Of a stretch of 64,000 nucleotides of DNA, positions 13,474 through 22,689 are shown piece by piece. The notes below the pieces were generated by a model, which searched no databases, was not told where the DNA came from, and saw nothing but the letters and a program-made list of their open reading frames with translations. The DNA is from DASYQD01 sp963846495 (GTDB taxonomy: Bacteria > Acidobacteriota > Thermoanaerobaculia > Multivoradales > JAIOJS01), in NCBI GenBank assembly GCA_963846495.1, contig CAWJWP010000016.1:248001-312000 (forward strand). The letters are read 5' to 3'. How positions within the stretch are numbered: position 1 is the first letter of the stretch; each line of letters opens with the position of its first letter. Made by a program: the position numbers and the translations under genes.

Positions 13474-16338
13474 GTGGGTCGTCGTGACGAAGCCGATCGC
13501 CGGCCCGCCGACGCCACTCCCATCGCCATCGTCTCGCCGCCGCCGGTGCCGCTCACCTCGCTGGTGGGGCGGACGCGCGAGCTCGCGGACCTCGAGGAGC
13601 TGGTCGCCGCGCGGCGGCTGGTGACCCTCACCGGCGTCGGCGGCAGCGGCAAGACGAGGCTCGCCACCGAGCTGGCGCTGCGCCTCGAGCACGCGCAACC
13701 GGGCAGCGTCGCCTGGGTGGAGCTGGGGCGCTGCATGGACGCCGGCCTCGTCGCGCAGCAGGTGGGCGCCGCGCTGTCGCTGCGCGCCATGCAGGGCGGC
13801 GACCTGGTGCCGGCGCTCGTCGCCGCGCTGCGCGACCGCCAGCTGCTGCTCGTCCTCGACGACTGCGAGCACCTCGTCGACGCCGTCGCCGAGGTGGCCG
13901 GCGCGCTGCTCCAGCGCTGCCCGAGCCTGCGCATCGTCGCCACCAGTCGCGAGCCGCTCGGCGTCGGCGGCGAGCGCATCTGGCCGGTGCCGCCGGTCAC
14001 CGCCGAGGAGGGCGCGCGGCTCTTTGCCGAACGCGCCGGCGCCGTCGACCCGACCTTCGCGCTCGGCACCGGCAACGCGGCGTCGATCGCCGAGATCTGC
14101 CGGCGCCTCGACGGCATCCCGCTCGCCATCGAGCTCGCCGCCGCGCGCGCCCGCGTGCTCACCGTCGAGCAGATCGCCGCCCGCCTCGAAGACCGCTTCG
14201 CTTTGCTGACCGGCGGCGCCCGCACCGCCGTCGCGCGCCACCGCACGCTGCGCGCCGCCATCGACTGGAGCTTCTCGCTGCTGCAGGAGCGCGAGCAGGC
14301 GCTGCTGGCGCGCCTCGCCGTCTTCCCCGCCTGCTTCTCGCTCGAGTCGGTCGAGGCGATCTGCGGCGGTGACCTCGACGTCGACCTCGATCTCCTCACC
14401 GGCCTCGTCGACAAGTCGCTGGTGGCGACGACCGTCCGCGGCGGCAGCGTCCGCTACGCGCTGCTGCAGACGATCCGCCAGTACGCGAGCGAGCGGCTGG
14501 CCGAGCGCGGCGAGGCCCTCGAGCTGGGCCGCCGGCACGCCCTCGCCTTCCTCGACTTCGCCCGCGCCGCCAAGGTCGACCCCATGGGCGACGTGATGCA
14601 TCGCCTCGAAGAGATGGCAACCGATCACGACAACGTCCGCGCTGCGCTGTCGTGGGGCCTCGAGCACGAGCCCGACACCGTCGCGCTGCCGCTCGCGGCC
14701 GCCTATCGCTGGTTCTGGTACTACCGCATCCTGTGGAGCGAAGGGCTGCGCTGGACGACGCTGGTGCTGGAGCGCGCGACCGCCACGCTCTCACCCGAGC
14801 GCACCAGCGTGCTGACGGCGGCCGGCAGCTATGCCGGTTACACCGGCGACCTCGCCACCGGCCGCCGCCGGCTCGAAGAGGCGGAAGCGATGTGGCGGGC
14901 GCTCGGGGACGACCGCGAGCTGGCGCTGGCGCTCTCCGGGCTCGCCGTGTTCCTCGCCGGCATGGGCGAGCTCGATGCCGCCGCCCGGCGCGCCGACGAG
15001 GCGCTGGCGTCGGCGCGCACCAAGGGCTCGCGCTGGGACGTCGCCTACTGCCTCGCCGGCTCCACCGCGTACGTGGCGGAGCGGCGCGGCGCGCTCGCGG
15101 AGGCCGACCGCGCCTACGGCGAGGCGGAGACGATCTTCGGCTCGCTCGACAACACCTTCGGCCTCCCCTTCGTGCTCAGCCTGCGCGCGCTCCTGGCGGT
15201 GCGGCGCGGCGACCTCGAGGCTGCCGCGCGCGGCGCCCGCGCGGCGCTGGTCGAGAGCCGCTCGCTGCGCTATCTCTGGTTCGCCGCCCGCGCCCTGCGC
15301 GTGCTGGCCTTCGCCAGCGGCGACGACCTGCCGCGCGCGGCGCGGCTGCTCGGTGCCGCCGACGCCACGCTGCGCACCGTCGGCGCCACGATGATGCAGC
15401 ACGAGCGGGTGGAGCACGAGCGGCTGATGGAGACGTTGCGCGGCGCGCTGTCGGCCGAGGAGCTCGAGGCGGCGCTGCGCGAAGGGCGGAGCATGAGCTT
15501 CGAGGAGGCGTGCGACTTCGCGCTCCAGAGCGCGGCGGCTGCGCGCGCCGCGCAGCACGACGCGGAGCCGGCGCGGCCGGCGATCTGCGCTAGCGGCCCC
15601 GCGCTGGTCGTCGACGACCTCGGCCCGCTCGTCATCACGCTCGGCGGCCAGCCGATCGCGCAGGAGGGGCGGGCGGCGACGCGGGTGCGCGAGCTCCTCG
15701 CCTTCCTCCTCGCTCATCCCGCCGGCGCGACGAAAGAGGAGGTCGGCGTCGCCTTCTGGCCCAACGCCGCCAGCGTGCAGGTGAAGAACGCCTTCCACGT
15801 CACCCTCCACCGCCTGCGCCGCCTGCTCGGCGGCGCCGAGTCGGTGGCGGCCGAGGGCGGCAGGTATCGCGTGACGATCCCGTTCCTCCTCGTCTCGCAG
15901 CGCTTCGAGAGCGAGGTGAGCGCGGCGCTGCGTGACGGCGATGCGGCGCACGTCGACGCGGCGCGGCTCGACGCCGCGCTGGCGCTCTACCGCGGCGATT
16001 ACCTGCAGGGCGAGGACGTCGGCGAGTGGAGCCTGCCGATGCGCACGCGGCTGCGCGAGGTCTGTCTGCGCGGCCTCTGCGCGCTCGGTCGCGCCCACGA
16101 GACGCGCGGCCGCTACGCCGACGCGGCGGACGCTTACGGCCGCGCCCTCTCGCGCGAGCCCTTCCACGAAGGTGCTGCGCGCCAGCTGATGATCTGCCGC
16201 GCGCGCCTCGGCGCCCGCTCCGAGGCGCTCCTCGTCTTCCGCCAGCTCGAGCAGCGCCTGCGCGAGGACCTGGCGGCGGCGCCCGAGCCCGAGACGAGCG
16301 CCCTCTTCCGCCGCCTGCGCCAGAACGAAGCGGTCTGA
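13474..16338 (+). CDS. AfsR/SARP-like regulator: N-terminal NB-ARC ATPase, TPR region, C-terminal wHTH-BTAD
   Basis: 954-residue cytoplasmic signalling ATPase and transcriptional activator. Residues 27-330 form a STAND/NB-ARC module: Walker A GVGGSGKTRL at 54-63, LLLVLDDCEHL (Walker B), IVATSREPLGVGGE, LDGIPLAIELAAARARVL. Then helical TPR-like repeats (about 360-680). From about 710 to the end lies a winged-helix plus BTAD domain (LVITLGGQPIAQEGRAATRV ... LLAFLLAHPAGATKEEV ... NAFHVTLHRLRRLLGG ... ALALYRGDYLQGEDVGEW). Classical AfsR has the DNA-binding part first; here it is last. GTG 13474 follows TACAAT (13461-13466) by seven bases. The target genes are unknown; the cytochrome c and NmrA genes follow on the same strand. 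Confidence 0.92.
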   Translation: MGRRDEADRRPADATPIAIVSPPPVPLTSLVGRTRELADLEELVAARRLVTLTGVGGSGKTRLATELALRLEHAQPGSVAWVELGRCMDAGLVAQQVGAALSLRAMQGGDLVPALVAALRDRQLLLVLDDCEHLVDAVAEVAGALLQRCPSLRIVATSREPLGVGGERIWPVPPVTAEEGARLFAERAGAVDPTFALGTGNAASIAEICRRLDGIPLAIELAAARARVLTVEQIAARLEDRFALLTGGARTAVARHRTLRAAIDWSFSLLQEREQALLARLAVFPACFSLESVEAICGGDLDVDLDLLTGLVDKSLVATTVRGGSVRYALLQTIRQYASERLAERGEALELGRRHALAFLDFARAAKVDPMGDVMHRLEEMATDHDNVRAALSWGLEHEPDTVALPLAAAYRWFWYYRILWSEGLRWTTLVLERATATLSPERTSVLTAAGSYAGYTGDLATGRRRLEEAEAMWRALGDDRELALALSGLAVFLAGMGELDAAARRADEALASARTKGSRWDVAYCLAGSTAYVAERRGALAEADRAYGEAETIFGSLDNTFGLPFVLSLRALLAVRRGDLEAAARGARAALVESRSLRYLWFAARALRVLAFASGDDLPRAARLLGAADATLRTVGATMMQHERVEHERLMETLRGALSAEELEAALREGRSMSFEEACDFALQSAAAARAAQHDAEPARPAICASGPALVVDDLGPLVITLGGQPIAQEGRAATRVRELLAFLLAHPAGATKEEVGVAFWPNAASVQVKNAFHVTLHRLRRLLGGAESVAAEGGRYRVTIPFLLVSQRFESEVSAALRDGDAAHVDAARLDAALALYRGDYLQGEDVGEWSLPMRTRLREVCLRGLCALGRAHETRGRYADAADAYGRALSREPFHEGAARQLMICRARLGARSEALLVFRQLEQRLREDLAAAPEPETSALFRRLRQNEAV

Positions 16339-16487
16339 GGGCCGCGGCGCTCACGCCGCCGCACGTCGCCTCACACGCCAGCCTCGCCGCCGGCTTACAG
16401 ATGAAGGTCGTGCGATCCGTAATCGCTCGCGTAAACAGCGAGTAAGGCGCTCCTTCCTATCGTGCGCCGCATCAGGAGGGAGAACCC

Positions 16488-17129
16488 ATGAACGAGACCA
16501 TCGCACGTAAGTGGAGATTGGCGCTGACGGTGATCGCGATCGCCGCGGTCGCCATGGTGATGAAGGTCGGCCTGGCCGCCAACGCCACCGCGCCGCCGCC
16601 GTCGTCGTGGACGCCGAGCCTCAGCAAGCAGCAGCAGGTCGAGCGCGGCAAGTACCTGGTGACGATCGGCGGCTGCAACGACTGCCACACGCCGTGGATC
16701 GTGCAGCCCGACGGCGTCCCCGGACCGGACGCGAGCCGCGCGCTCTCCGGCCACCCGCAGCAGTTCCCCATCACCGAGGCGGCCGAGATCGGCCCCGGCG
16801 GCTGGAGCTGGGCGAGCGTGCCCACCAACACCGCCTTCTCGGGCCCGTGGGGCGTCAGCTTCGCCGCCAACCTCACGCCCGACGTCAACACCGGCACCGG
16901 CACGTGGACGTTCGACATCTTCAAGAACGCCATCCGCAACGGCCGCCACTGGGGCCAGTCGCGGCCGCTGCTGCCGCCGATGCCCTGGTTCAACTACCGC
17001 GAGATGACCGACGAGGACCTCGCCGCGGTCTTCGCCTACACCCGCACCCTGAAGCCGGTGCGCAACCAAGTGCAGCTGCCGCTTCCCCCACCCGGCGCCG
17101 ACGCCGGCAACGACGCGACCAACTTCTAG
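16488..17129 (+). CDS. Single-haem c-type cytochrome, membrane-anchored or secreted
   Basis: 213 residues. An N-terminal hydrophobic segment (LALTVIAIAAVAMVMKVGLA) acts as signal or anchor; one haem attachment motif CNDCH lies at residues 63-67; and a Met-rich C-terminal part (LLPPMPWFNYREMTDEDLAA) supplies a likely axial ligand. The pattern VERGKYLVTIGGCNDCHTPW is common in soil-bacterial cytochromes next to oxidoreductases. Ribosome site AGGAGGGAG. The NmrA-like gene starts 34 bases downstream and is probably in the same operon. The electron partner is unknown. Confidence 0.88.
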   Translation: MNETIARKWRLALTVIAIAAVAMVMKVGLAANATAPPPSSWTPSLSKQQQVERGKYLVTIGGCNDCHTPWIVQPDGVPGPDASRALSGHPQQFPITEAAEIGPGGWSWASVPTNTAFSGPWGVSFAANLTPDVNTGTGTWTFDIFKNAIRNGRHWGQSRPLLPPMPWFNYREMTDEDLAAVFAYTRTLKPVRNQVQLPLPPPGADAGNDATNF

Positions 17130-17163
17130 ACGACCGCCTTCTCAACCAACAGGAGCAAGAGCC

Positions 17164-18111
17164 ATGTCCACCAACGCCAGCCAGAAGATCCTCGTCATCG
17201 GCGCCACCGGCGCGCAGGGCGGCAGCGTCGCCCGCCACCTCCTCGACCGCGGCCGCTTCGCCGTCCGCGCCTTCACCCGCAAGCCCGACTCGCCCGCCGC
17301 GCAGGCGCTGCGCGCCCGCGGCGCCGAGGTGGTGCAGGGCGACCTCGACGACCGCGGCAGCATCCGCGCCGCGCTCGAGGGCGTGCAGGGCGTCTTCGGC
17401 GTCACCAACTTCTGGGAGCACTTCCAGCGCGAGGCCGACCAGGGACGCAACCTCGTCGACGCGGTGGCCGGCGCCGACGTCGACCACTTCGTCTTCTCGA
17501 CGTTGCCGCCGATCGCCAGGGAGACCGGCGGGGCGCTCAACAGCCCGCACTTCGACATCAAGGCCGAGCTCGAGGACCGCGCGCGCTCCCTCGGCATCCC
17601 GATGACGGCGGTGCACGTGCCGTTTTACTACGACAACTTCCTCTACTTCTTCCCGCCGCGGCCGACCGGTGACGGCACGTTCCAGTTCGGCTTCCCGCAG
17701 GGCGACACTCCCCTCGCCGCCATGGCGGCCGAGGACGTCGGCCTCGTCGTGGCGCCGATCTTCGAGCAGCCGGAGCGGTGGATCGGCCAGGTCGTCAAGC
17801 CCGCCGGCGACGAGATCCCGGCGGCCGAGTACGCGGCGGCGATGAGCCGCGCGGTGGGCGCCGAGGTCCGCTACGCGCACGTGCCGCGCGAGACCTTCGC
17901 GGCACTCGGCTTTCCCGGCGCCGCCGACCTGGCGGACATGTTCGAGTACTACCGGCTGCACATCCCCAGCCGCCAGGACGACATCGCGCGCCGGCGCGCC
18001 GAAGCGCCCGAGCTGCAGAGCTTCGAGACCTGGATGGCACGCCACGCCGAGCAGTTGCGCGCGACCTTGGGTCTCGCGGTCTCGCCGGTCGCCGTCTCGA
18101 CGGCGGCCTGA
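17164..18111 (+). CDS. NmrA-like NAD(P)-binding Rossmann protein
   Basis: 315 residues, atypical short-chain dehydrogenase of the NmrA/HSCARG-like group. The dinucleotide site is KILVIGATGAQGGSVARHLL at residues 8-27, followed by a basic residue run AFTRKPDS typical of NADP preference, and DLDDRGSIRAALEGVQGVFG. NmrA-like proteins often lack dehydrogenase activity and sense redox cofactors; some reduce quinones. Pairing with the cytochrome c gene hints at a redox role, which is inference. AGGAG precedes the ATG. Confidence 0.9.
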   Translation: MSTNASQKILVIGATGAQGGSVARHLLDRGRFAVRAFTRKPDSPAAQALRARGAEVVQGDLDDRGSIRAALEGVQGVFGVTNFWEHFQREADQGRNLVDAVAGADVDHFVFSTLPPIARETGGALNSPHFDIKAELEDRARSLGIPMTAVHVPFYYDNFLYFFPPRPTGDGTFQFGFPQGDTPLAAMAAEDVGLVVAPIFEQPERWIGQVVKPAGDEIPAAEYAAAMSRAVGAEVRYAHVPRETFAALGFPGAADLADMFEYYRLHIPSRQDDIARRRAEAPELQSFETWMARHAEQLRATLGLAVSPVAVSTAA

Positions 18112-18128
18112 CGTCCTCTTTCTCCAGC

Positions 18129-18170
18129 GCCGGCGTCCCGCTGCCCTGCGATCGGGACGCCGGCCTCTTC
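18129..18170 (+). terminator. Perfect 12-pair stem-loop between NmrA-like and nitrilase genes
   Basis: GCCGGCGTCCCG (18129-18140) pairs perfectly with CGGGACGCCGGC (18153-18164) and is followed by pyrimidine-rich CTCTTCTCT. It lies just before the TAAGAT of the nitrilase gene, so it separates the two units. Confidence 0.65.
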
Positions 18171-18194
18171 TCTCGCGGCCGTAAGATGCGCAGC

Positions 18195-19172
18195 GTGAGC
18201 AGCGGCGCACCGTTCCGCATCGCCGCCGTGCAGACCGCGCCGGTGTTCCTCCGCCGCGAGGCGACGGTGGAGAAGGCGTGCGAGCGCATCCTCGCCGCCG
18301 CGCGCGAGGGCGCCCGTCTCGTGGTGCTGCCCGAGGCGTTCGTGCCCACCTACCCGTTCTGGGTGTGGCACCTACCGGCGGGCGAGACGCGCACGCTGCG
18401 CGCGCTCTACGCCGAGCTGCTCGACCAGGCGGTGACGATCCCCGGCCCCGCCGTCGACCGTCTGAGCGAGGCGGCGCGCGCGGCGGGTGCGGCGGTCGCC
18501 ATCGGCGTCAACGAGCGCAACGTCGAGGCCTCGGGCACGAGCCTCTACAACACGCTGCTCCTCTTCGACGCCGAGGGGCGGTTGCGGGCGCGGCACCGCA
18601 AGCTCGTGCCCACCGCCGGCGAGCGGCTGGTGCACGCGCCCGGCGACGGCAGCACCCTCGCCGTGCACGACCTCGGCTTCGCGCGCGTGTCGGGCCTCGT
18701 CTGCTGGGAGAACTACATGCCGCTGGCGCGCTACGCGCTCTACGCCTGGGGCGCCGAGGTGCACGTGGCGCCGACGTGGGACCGCGGCGAGCCGTGGCTG
18801 TCGACGCTGCGGCACATCGCGAAGGAGGGGCGGGTCTACGTCGTCGGCAGCTGTTGCGCGGTGCGCCGCGCCGACGTGCCCGACGAGCAGCCGTGGAAGG
18901 AGCGCCTGCCCGCGGGTGAGTGGCTCAACCCCGGCGACAGCGCCATCGTCGATCCCGACGGCAAGCTCGTCGCAGGACCGGCGCACGAGGTCGACACCAT
19001 CCTCTACGCCGACGTCGACCCGCGTGCGATCACCGGGCCGCGATTCCAGCTCGACGTCGCCGGCCACTACGCGCGGCCCGACGTCTTCGAGCTGCGCGTG
19101 CGCCGGCGCGCGCGGCCGCTCGTCGAGGTGACGGTCGACGACGACGAAGCGGCGGCGCCGCTCGTCGATTGA
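18195..19172 (+). CDS. Nitrilase-family carbon-nitrogen hydrolase
   Basis: 325 residues, nitrilase branch of the CN-hydrolase superfamily, converting nitriles to acids and ammonia. The catalytic triad is complete: Glu47 in LVVLPEAFVPTYPFW, Lys136 in RARHRKLVPTAGER, Cys170 in GLVCWENYMPLARYALY. The Trp-Glu after the Cys and YPFW after the Glu are typical of true nitrilases rather than amidases. GTG 18195 lies seven bases after TAAGAT (18182-18187), so it may be leaderless; ATG 18186 inside that box is less likely. The actual nitrile substrate cannot be told. Confidence 0.92.
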   Translation: MSSGAPFRIAAVQTAPVFLRREATVEKACERILAAAREGARLVVLPEAFVPTYPFWVWHLPAGETRTLRALYAELLDQAVTIPGPAVDRLSEAARAAGAAVAIGVNERNVEASGTSLYNTLLLFDAEGRLRARHRKLVPTAGERLVHAPGDGSTLAVHDLGFARVSGLVCWENYMPLARYALYAWGAEVHVAPTWDRGEPWLSTLRHIAKEGRVYVVGSCCAVRRADVPDEQPWKERLPAGEWLNPGDSAIVDPDGKLVAGPAHEVDTILYADVDPRAITGPRFQLDVAGHYARPDVFELRVRRRARPLVEVTVDDDEAAAPLVD

Positions 19173-19191
19173 GCACCCGAGGCGCGCCGCG

Positions 19192-19268
19192 ATCGAGATC
19201 GCTTCGTCGCTACGCTCCTCGCGATGACGGTTGATACGTCATCGCGAGCGCAGCGAAGCGATCTCGAT
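19192..19268. repeat. Dispersed repeat family A, inverted pair (copy 1)
   Basis: ATCGAGATCGCTTCGTCG...CTCGCGATGACG (19192-19229) is followed after seven bases by its near reverse complement CGTCATCGCGAGCGCAGCG...ATCTCGAT (19237-19268), making a long palindrome. Related units lie at 24751, 43391 and 48725. The right half is read as the last nine codons of the DoxX gene and provides its TGA stop. Confidence 0.85.
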
Positions 19269-19676
19269 GCCTGAGCCCGCTACGGCGCCGTACGGCGTCC
19301 GCGGAAGTCCGCGGTCGAGGCTGTACGGCCCCGTCCCGCGCGCCGCGATGTAGAGGAAGAGGAAGCAGTAGAGCACCGCGTTCTCGCCATGGTTGGCGAC
19401 CGGGTTCCACCCCTCCGGCGCGTGAGCCTTGAAGTACGCCACCGCCATCTCGCCGCTGGCGATGAAGGCGGCGAAGTCGCCGAAGAAGCCGAGGGCGATC
19501 ATCACCCCGCCGACGACCTCGATGATGGCGGCCGCCAGCATCAGCGTCGAGCCGGTCTTGGCCGGGCCGCCCAACAGGCCGAACTTGTCCGCTCCGTGCA
19601 ACGCGAACACCAGCCCCGCCACCACGCGCAATACGAGGAAGATCGGCTCCGAGTACCGGTTCAACACGCGCATCAC
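19239..19676 (-). CDS. DoxX family membrane protein
   Basis: 145-residue four-helix inner-membrane protein of the DoxX/TQO small-subunit superfamily. Visible segments: RYSEPIFLVLRVVAGLVFAL, HGADKFGLLGGP, MLAAAIIEVVGGVMIALGFF and NAVLYCFLFLYIAARG. Many such proteins are of unknown function; some couple thiol or redox stress. A run of Gs serves as ribosome site; ATG 19673 is an equally good start. The last residues (SGIEIASLRSR) and the stop codon come from a dispersed palindromic repeat, so the native C-terminus was probably replaced. Confidence 0.85.
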   Translation of the reverse strand: MMRVLNRYSEPIFLVLRVVAGLVFALHGADKFGLLGGPAKTGSTLMLAAAIIEVVGGVMIALGFFGDFAAFIASGEMAVAYFKAHAPEGWNPVANHGENAVLYCFLFLYIAARGTGPYSLDRGLPRTPYGAVAGSGIEIASLRSR

Positions 19677-19770
19677 ACCCCCCTTTCGCGGTTCGGTCGA
19701 GCCAGTCTAAGCACGAATCGAGCCCGGCGGGGCGGCGAGCGGGCCGGCTGATACATTGCCCCGGCCGCAC

Positions 19771-22635
19771 ATGGAACCCGAGCCCGCTCCCGGCGTCGGC
19801 GAGGCGACGAGTCCCGAGGCCACCCTGCTGGCCACCGTCGAGACGCTGCTCGCCGAGGTGCATCCGCGGCAGCGGCCGCCGCGCGTGGCGCTCGACAGCG
19901 CGCTCGAGAAGGACCTCGGCCTCGACAGCCTCGCCCGCGCCGAGCTGCTGCTGCGGCTGGAGACCGCTTTCGACGTGGCGCTGCCGGAGCGCGTGCTCGC
20001 CGAGGCGGAGACGCCGCGCGATCTGCTCGACGCGGTCGCGCGTGCGGCGCCGCGCGGCCAAGCGACGGCGGGGATGGCGGCGACGCGACCGGAGCTCGTA
20101 GACGTCGGCGGCGGCCGCGCCGTTACAGCGGCAGCCGAGTCGGCACCCGAGAGCGCACCGACCCTGCCCGCGGTCCTCGCCTGGCACGCGGAGCGTCACG
20201 CCGAGCGGCGCCACCTGCTCTTCCTCGAAGGGCAGCAAGGCACGACGCTGTCGTACGGCGAGCTGCAGCAGCGCGCCACCACCGTTGCCGCCGCGCTTCT
20301 CGCCCGCGGGCTGGAGTCGCAGCAGACCGTGGCGCTCATGCTGCCCTCGGGCGTCGAGTACTTCGCCTCCTTCCTCGGCATCCTGCTCGCCGGCGGCGTG
20401 CCGGTGCCGCTCTACCCGCCGGCGAAGAAGAGCCAGCTCGAGGACCACCTGCGCCGCCAGGCCGGCATCCTGAAGAACGCGCAGGTGCGGGTGCTGATCG
20501 CGGCGCCCGAGGTGCGCGCGCTGGCGCGCCTGCTCGCGCCGCTGGCGCCCGACCTGCGTTTCGTCACTACGCCCGGTGACCTCGCCGCCGAAGGCGCGAC
20601 GTTGCGTGCCGCGCTGCCGCGGGTGGCGGCGAGCGACGTGGCGTTCATCCAATACACCTCGGGCAGCACCGGCGATCCCAAGGGAGTCGTGCTCACGCAC
20701 GCGAACCTGCTCGCCAACTTGCGCTCGGTGGGCAAGGTGATGCCGATCGGCGGCGACGACGTCGTCGTCTCCTGGCTGCCGCTCTACCACGACATGGGCT
20801 TGATCGGCGCCTGGATGGGCAGCCTCTACTTCGGCGTGCCGCTGGTGCTGATGTCGCCGCTCGCGTTCCTGGTGCGGCCCGCCGCCTGGCTGCGCGCCGT
20901 CTCCGAGCACCGCGGCACCATCTCGGCGGCGCCCAACTTCGCCTACGCGCTGTGTGCGCGCAAGGTCGCCGACGACGACCTCGCCGGCCTCGACCTGTCG
21001 TCGTGGCGGGTGGCGATGAACGGCGCCGAGCCGGTGTCGCCCGAGGTCGTCGAGGCCTTCATCACCCGTTTCGAGCCGTACGGCTTCCGGCGCGAGTCGA
21101 TGAAGCCGGTGTACGGCCTGGCGGAGAACTCGCTGGCGCTCGCCTTCACGCCGCCGGGCCGCGGCCCGAGCGTCGACGTCGTGCGCCGCCAGCGCCTGCA
21201 GCGCGACGGCCGCGCGCAGCCGGCGTCGCCTGACGAGCCGCAGCCGCTGCGCTTCGTCTCCGCCGGCCATCCCATCGCCGACCACGACCTGCGCATCGTC
21301 GACGATCACGACCGCGAGCTGCCCGAGCGGCACCAAGGCCGCGTGCAGTTCCGCGGCCCCTCGGCGACGAGCGGCTACTTCCGCAATCCCGAGGCGACGG
21401 CGCGGCTGCTGCGGCCGGCCACCGATGGCCAAGGCGACTGGCTCGAGTCGGGCGACCTCGGCTACTTCGCCGACGGCGAGCTGTTCGTCACCGGCCGCAG
21501 CAAGGACATGATCATCCGCGCCGGCCGCAACCTCCACCCGCAGGAGCTCGAGGAGGCGGTGGGCGCGCTGCCCGGCGTGCGCAAGGGGTGCGTTGCCGTC
21601 TTCGCCACGACCGTCGCGGCGGAGGGCACCGAGCGACTGGTGGTGATGGCCGAGGCACGGCCGGAAGGTGAGACTGCGGCGACGGAGCTGCGGCAGAAGA
21701 TCGGCGAGCTCGCCATCGAGCTCGTCGGCAGCGCGCCCGACGAAGTAGCGCTGGTGCGGCCGGGCACGGTGCCCAAGACCTCGAGCGGCAAGATCCGCCG
21801 CAACGCCGCGCGCCAGCTCTTCGAGGAAGGCCGCCTCGACGCCGGCCGCGCCGCGCTCTGGTGGCAGCTCGTGCGGCTCGGGATGGCGGGCGCGGTGCCG
21901 CGCTTGGGGCGCGCGCTGCGGCGCAGCGGCGAGATCGCCTGGGGCCTGTGGGCGTGGACGCTCTTCGTGCTGCTGGCCCCGCCGTCGTGGCTCGCCGTCG
22001 TGCTGCTCCCCGGCGTGCAGCTGCGGCGGAGCATCGCGCGCGCGGCCGCGAGCTTGCTCGTGCGCGGCAGCGGCTGCCCAGTCGTCGTGCACGGCCTCGA
22101 ACGGCTGCCCGCCACACCGTGCGTGCTCGTCTGCAACCACCAGAGCTACGTCGACGCCTTCCTCCTCACCGCGCTCCTGCCGCCGCGCTTCGCCTACGTC
22201 GTCAAGTCCGAGTTGCGCAACAACCCCTTCACGCGCCTGCCGCTCGCCCGCCTGCGCGCCCTCTTCGTCGAGCGCTTCGACGCCGAAAAAGGCATCGACG
22301 ACGCCCGCCGCGGCACCGACAGCGTCGCCGCCGGCGACTCCCTCGTCGTCTTCGCCGAAGGCACCTTCCGCCGCGCCGCCGGCCTGCTGCCCTTCCGCCT
22401 CGGCGCCTTCGCCATGGCCGCACGCGCCGGGCTGCCCGTCGTGCCGATGGCGCTGCGCGGCAGCCGCTCGCTGCTACGCGACAAACAGTGGCTGCCGCAC
22501 AGGAGCGCAGTCACGCTCACCATCAGCGAGCCCCTGACACCAAGCGGCACCGCCTTCGCCGACGCCGTCGCGCTACGCGACGACGCGCGAGCGTGGATGC
22601 TCGCCCACGTCGCAGAGCGCGACCTCGCGCACTGA
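19771..22635 (+). CDS. Trifunctional fusion: acyl carrier protein - fatty-acyl-AMP ligase - lysophospholipid-type acyltransferase
   Basis: 954 residues in three modules. Residues 15-90 are an ACP with the phosphopantetheine Ser53 in KDLGLDSLARAEL. Residues about 130-700 are an adenylating enzyme of the FAAL type: YTSGSTGDPKGVVLTH near 294, WLPLYHDMGLIG, PNFAYALCARKV, GRSKDMIIRAGRNLHPQELE and PKTSSGKIRR. After two membrane-like stretches (about 725-760) comes a PlsC-type acyltransferase with NHQSYVDAF (H-x4-D catalytic motif, near 789) and VVFAEGTFRRAAG. Inferred path: activate a fatty acid, load it on the built-in ACP, transfer it to a membrane acceptor. ATG 19771 lies 13 bases after TACATT. 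Product unknown. Confidence 0.92.
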   Translation: MEPEPAPGVGEATSPEATLLATVETLLAEVHPRQRPPRVALDSALEKDLGLDSLARAELLLRLETAFDVALPERVLAEAETPRDLLDAVARAAPRGQATAGMAATRPELVDVGGGRAVTAAAESAPESAPTLPAVLAWHAERHAERRHLLFLEGQQGTTLSYGELQQRATTVAAALLARGLESQQTVALMLPSGVEYFASFLGILLAGGVPVPLYPPAKKSQLEDHLRRQAGILKNAQVRVLIAAPEVRALARLLAPLAPDLRFVTTPGDLAAEGATLRAALPRVAASDVAFIQYTSGSTGDPKGVVLTHANLLANLRSVGKVMPIGGDDVVVSWLPLYHDMGLIGAWMGSLYFGVPLVLMSPLAFLVRPAAWLRAVSEHRGTISAAPNFAYALCARKVADDDLAGLDLSSWRVAMNGAEPVSPEVVEAFITRFEPYGFRRESMKPVYGLAENSLALAFTPPGRGPSVDVVRRQRLQRDGRAQPASPDEPQPLRFVSAGHPIADHDLRIVDDHDRELPERHQGRVQFRGPSATSGYFRNPEATARLLRPATDGQGDWLESGDLGYFADGELFVTGRSKDMIIRAGRNLHPQELEEAVGALPGVRKGCVAVFATTVAAEGTERLVVMAEARPEGETAATELRQKIGELAIELVGSAPDEVALVRPGTVPKTSSGKIRRNAARQLFEEGRLDAGRAALWWQLVRLGMAGAVPRLGRALRRSGEIAWGLWAWTLFVLLAPPSWLAVVLLPGVQLRRSIARAAASLLVRGSGCPVVVHGLERLPATPCVLVCNHQSYVDAFLLTALLPPRFAYVVKSELRNNPFTRLPLARLRALFVERFDAEKGIDDARRGTDSVAAGDSLVVFAEGTFRRAAGLLPFRLGAFAMAARAGLPVVPMALRGSRSLLRDKQWLPHRSAVTLTISEPLTPSGTAFADAVALRDDARAWMLAHVAERDLAH

Positions 22636-22689
22636 CGCGGGCGCCCGACGCGCGGCGCGTCGGCAGCGATCTTGCTGGCCTTGCGGCGC

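Noticed and set aside
12466..14667. 733-codon open frame on the minus strand
   Set aside because: Antisense to the transglycosylase and the SARP-like regulator; Glu/Arg/Ala-rich composition typical of the complementary frame of high-G+C genes, no domain.
22272..22423. Regular GCCGCCG-rich runs within the acyltransferase domain
   Set aside because: Codon bias of Ala/Gly/Arg-rich coding sequence, not a repeat element.
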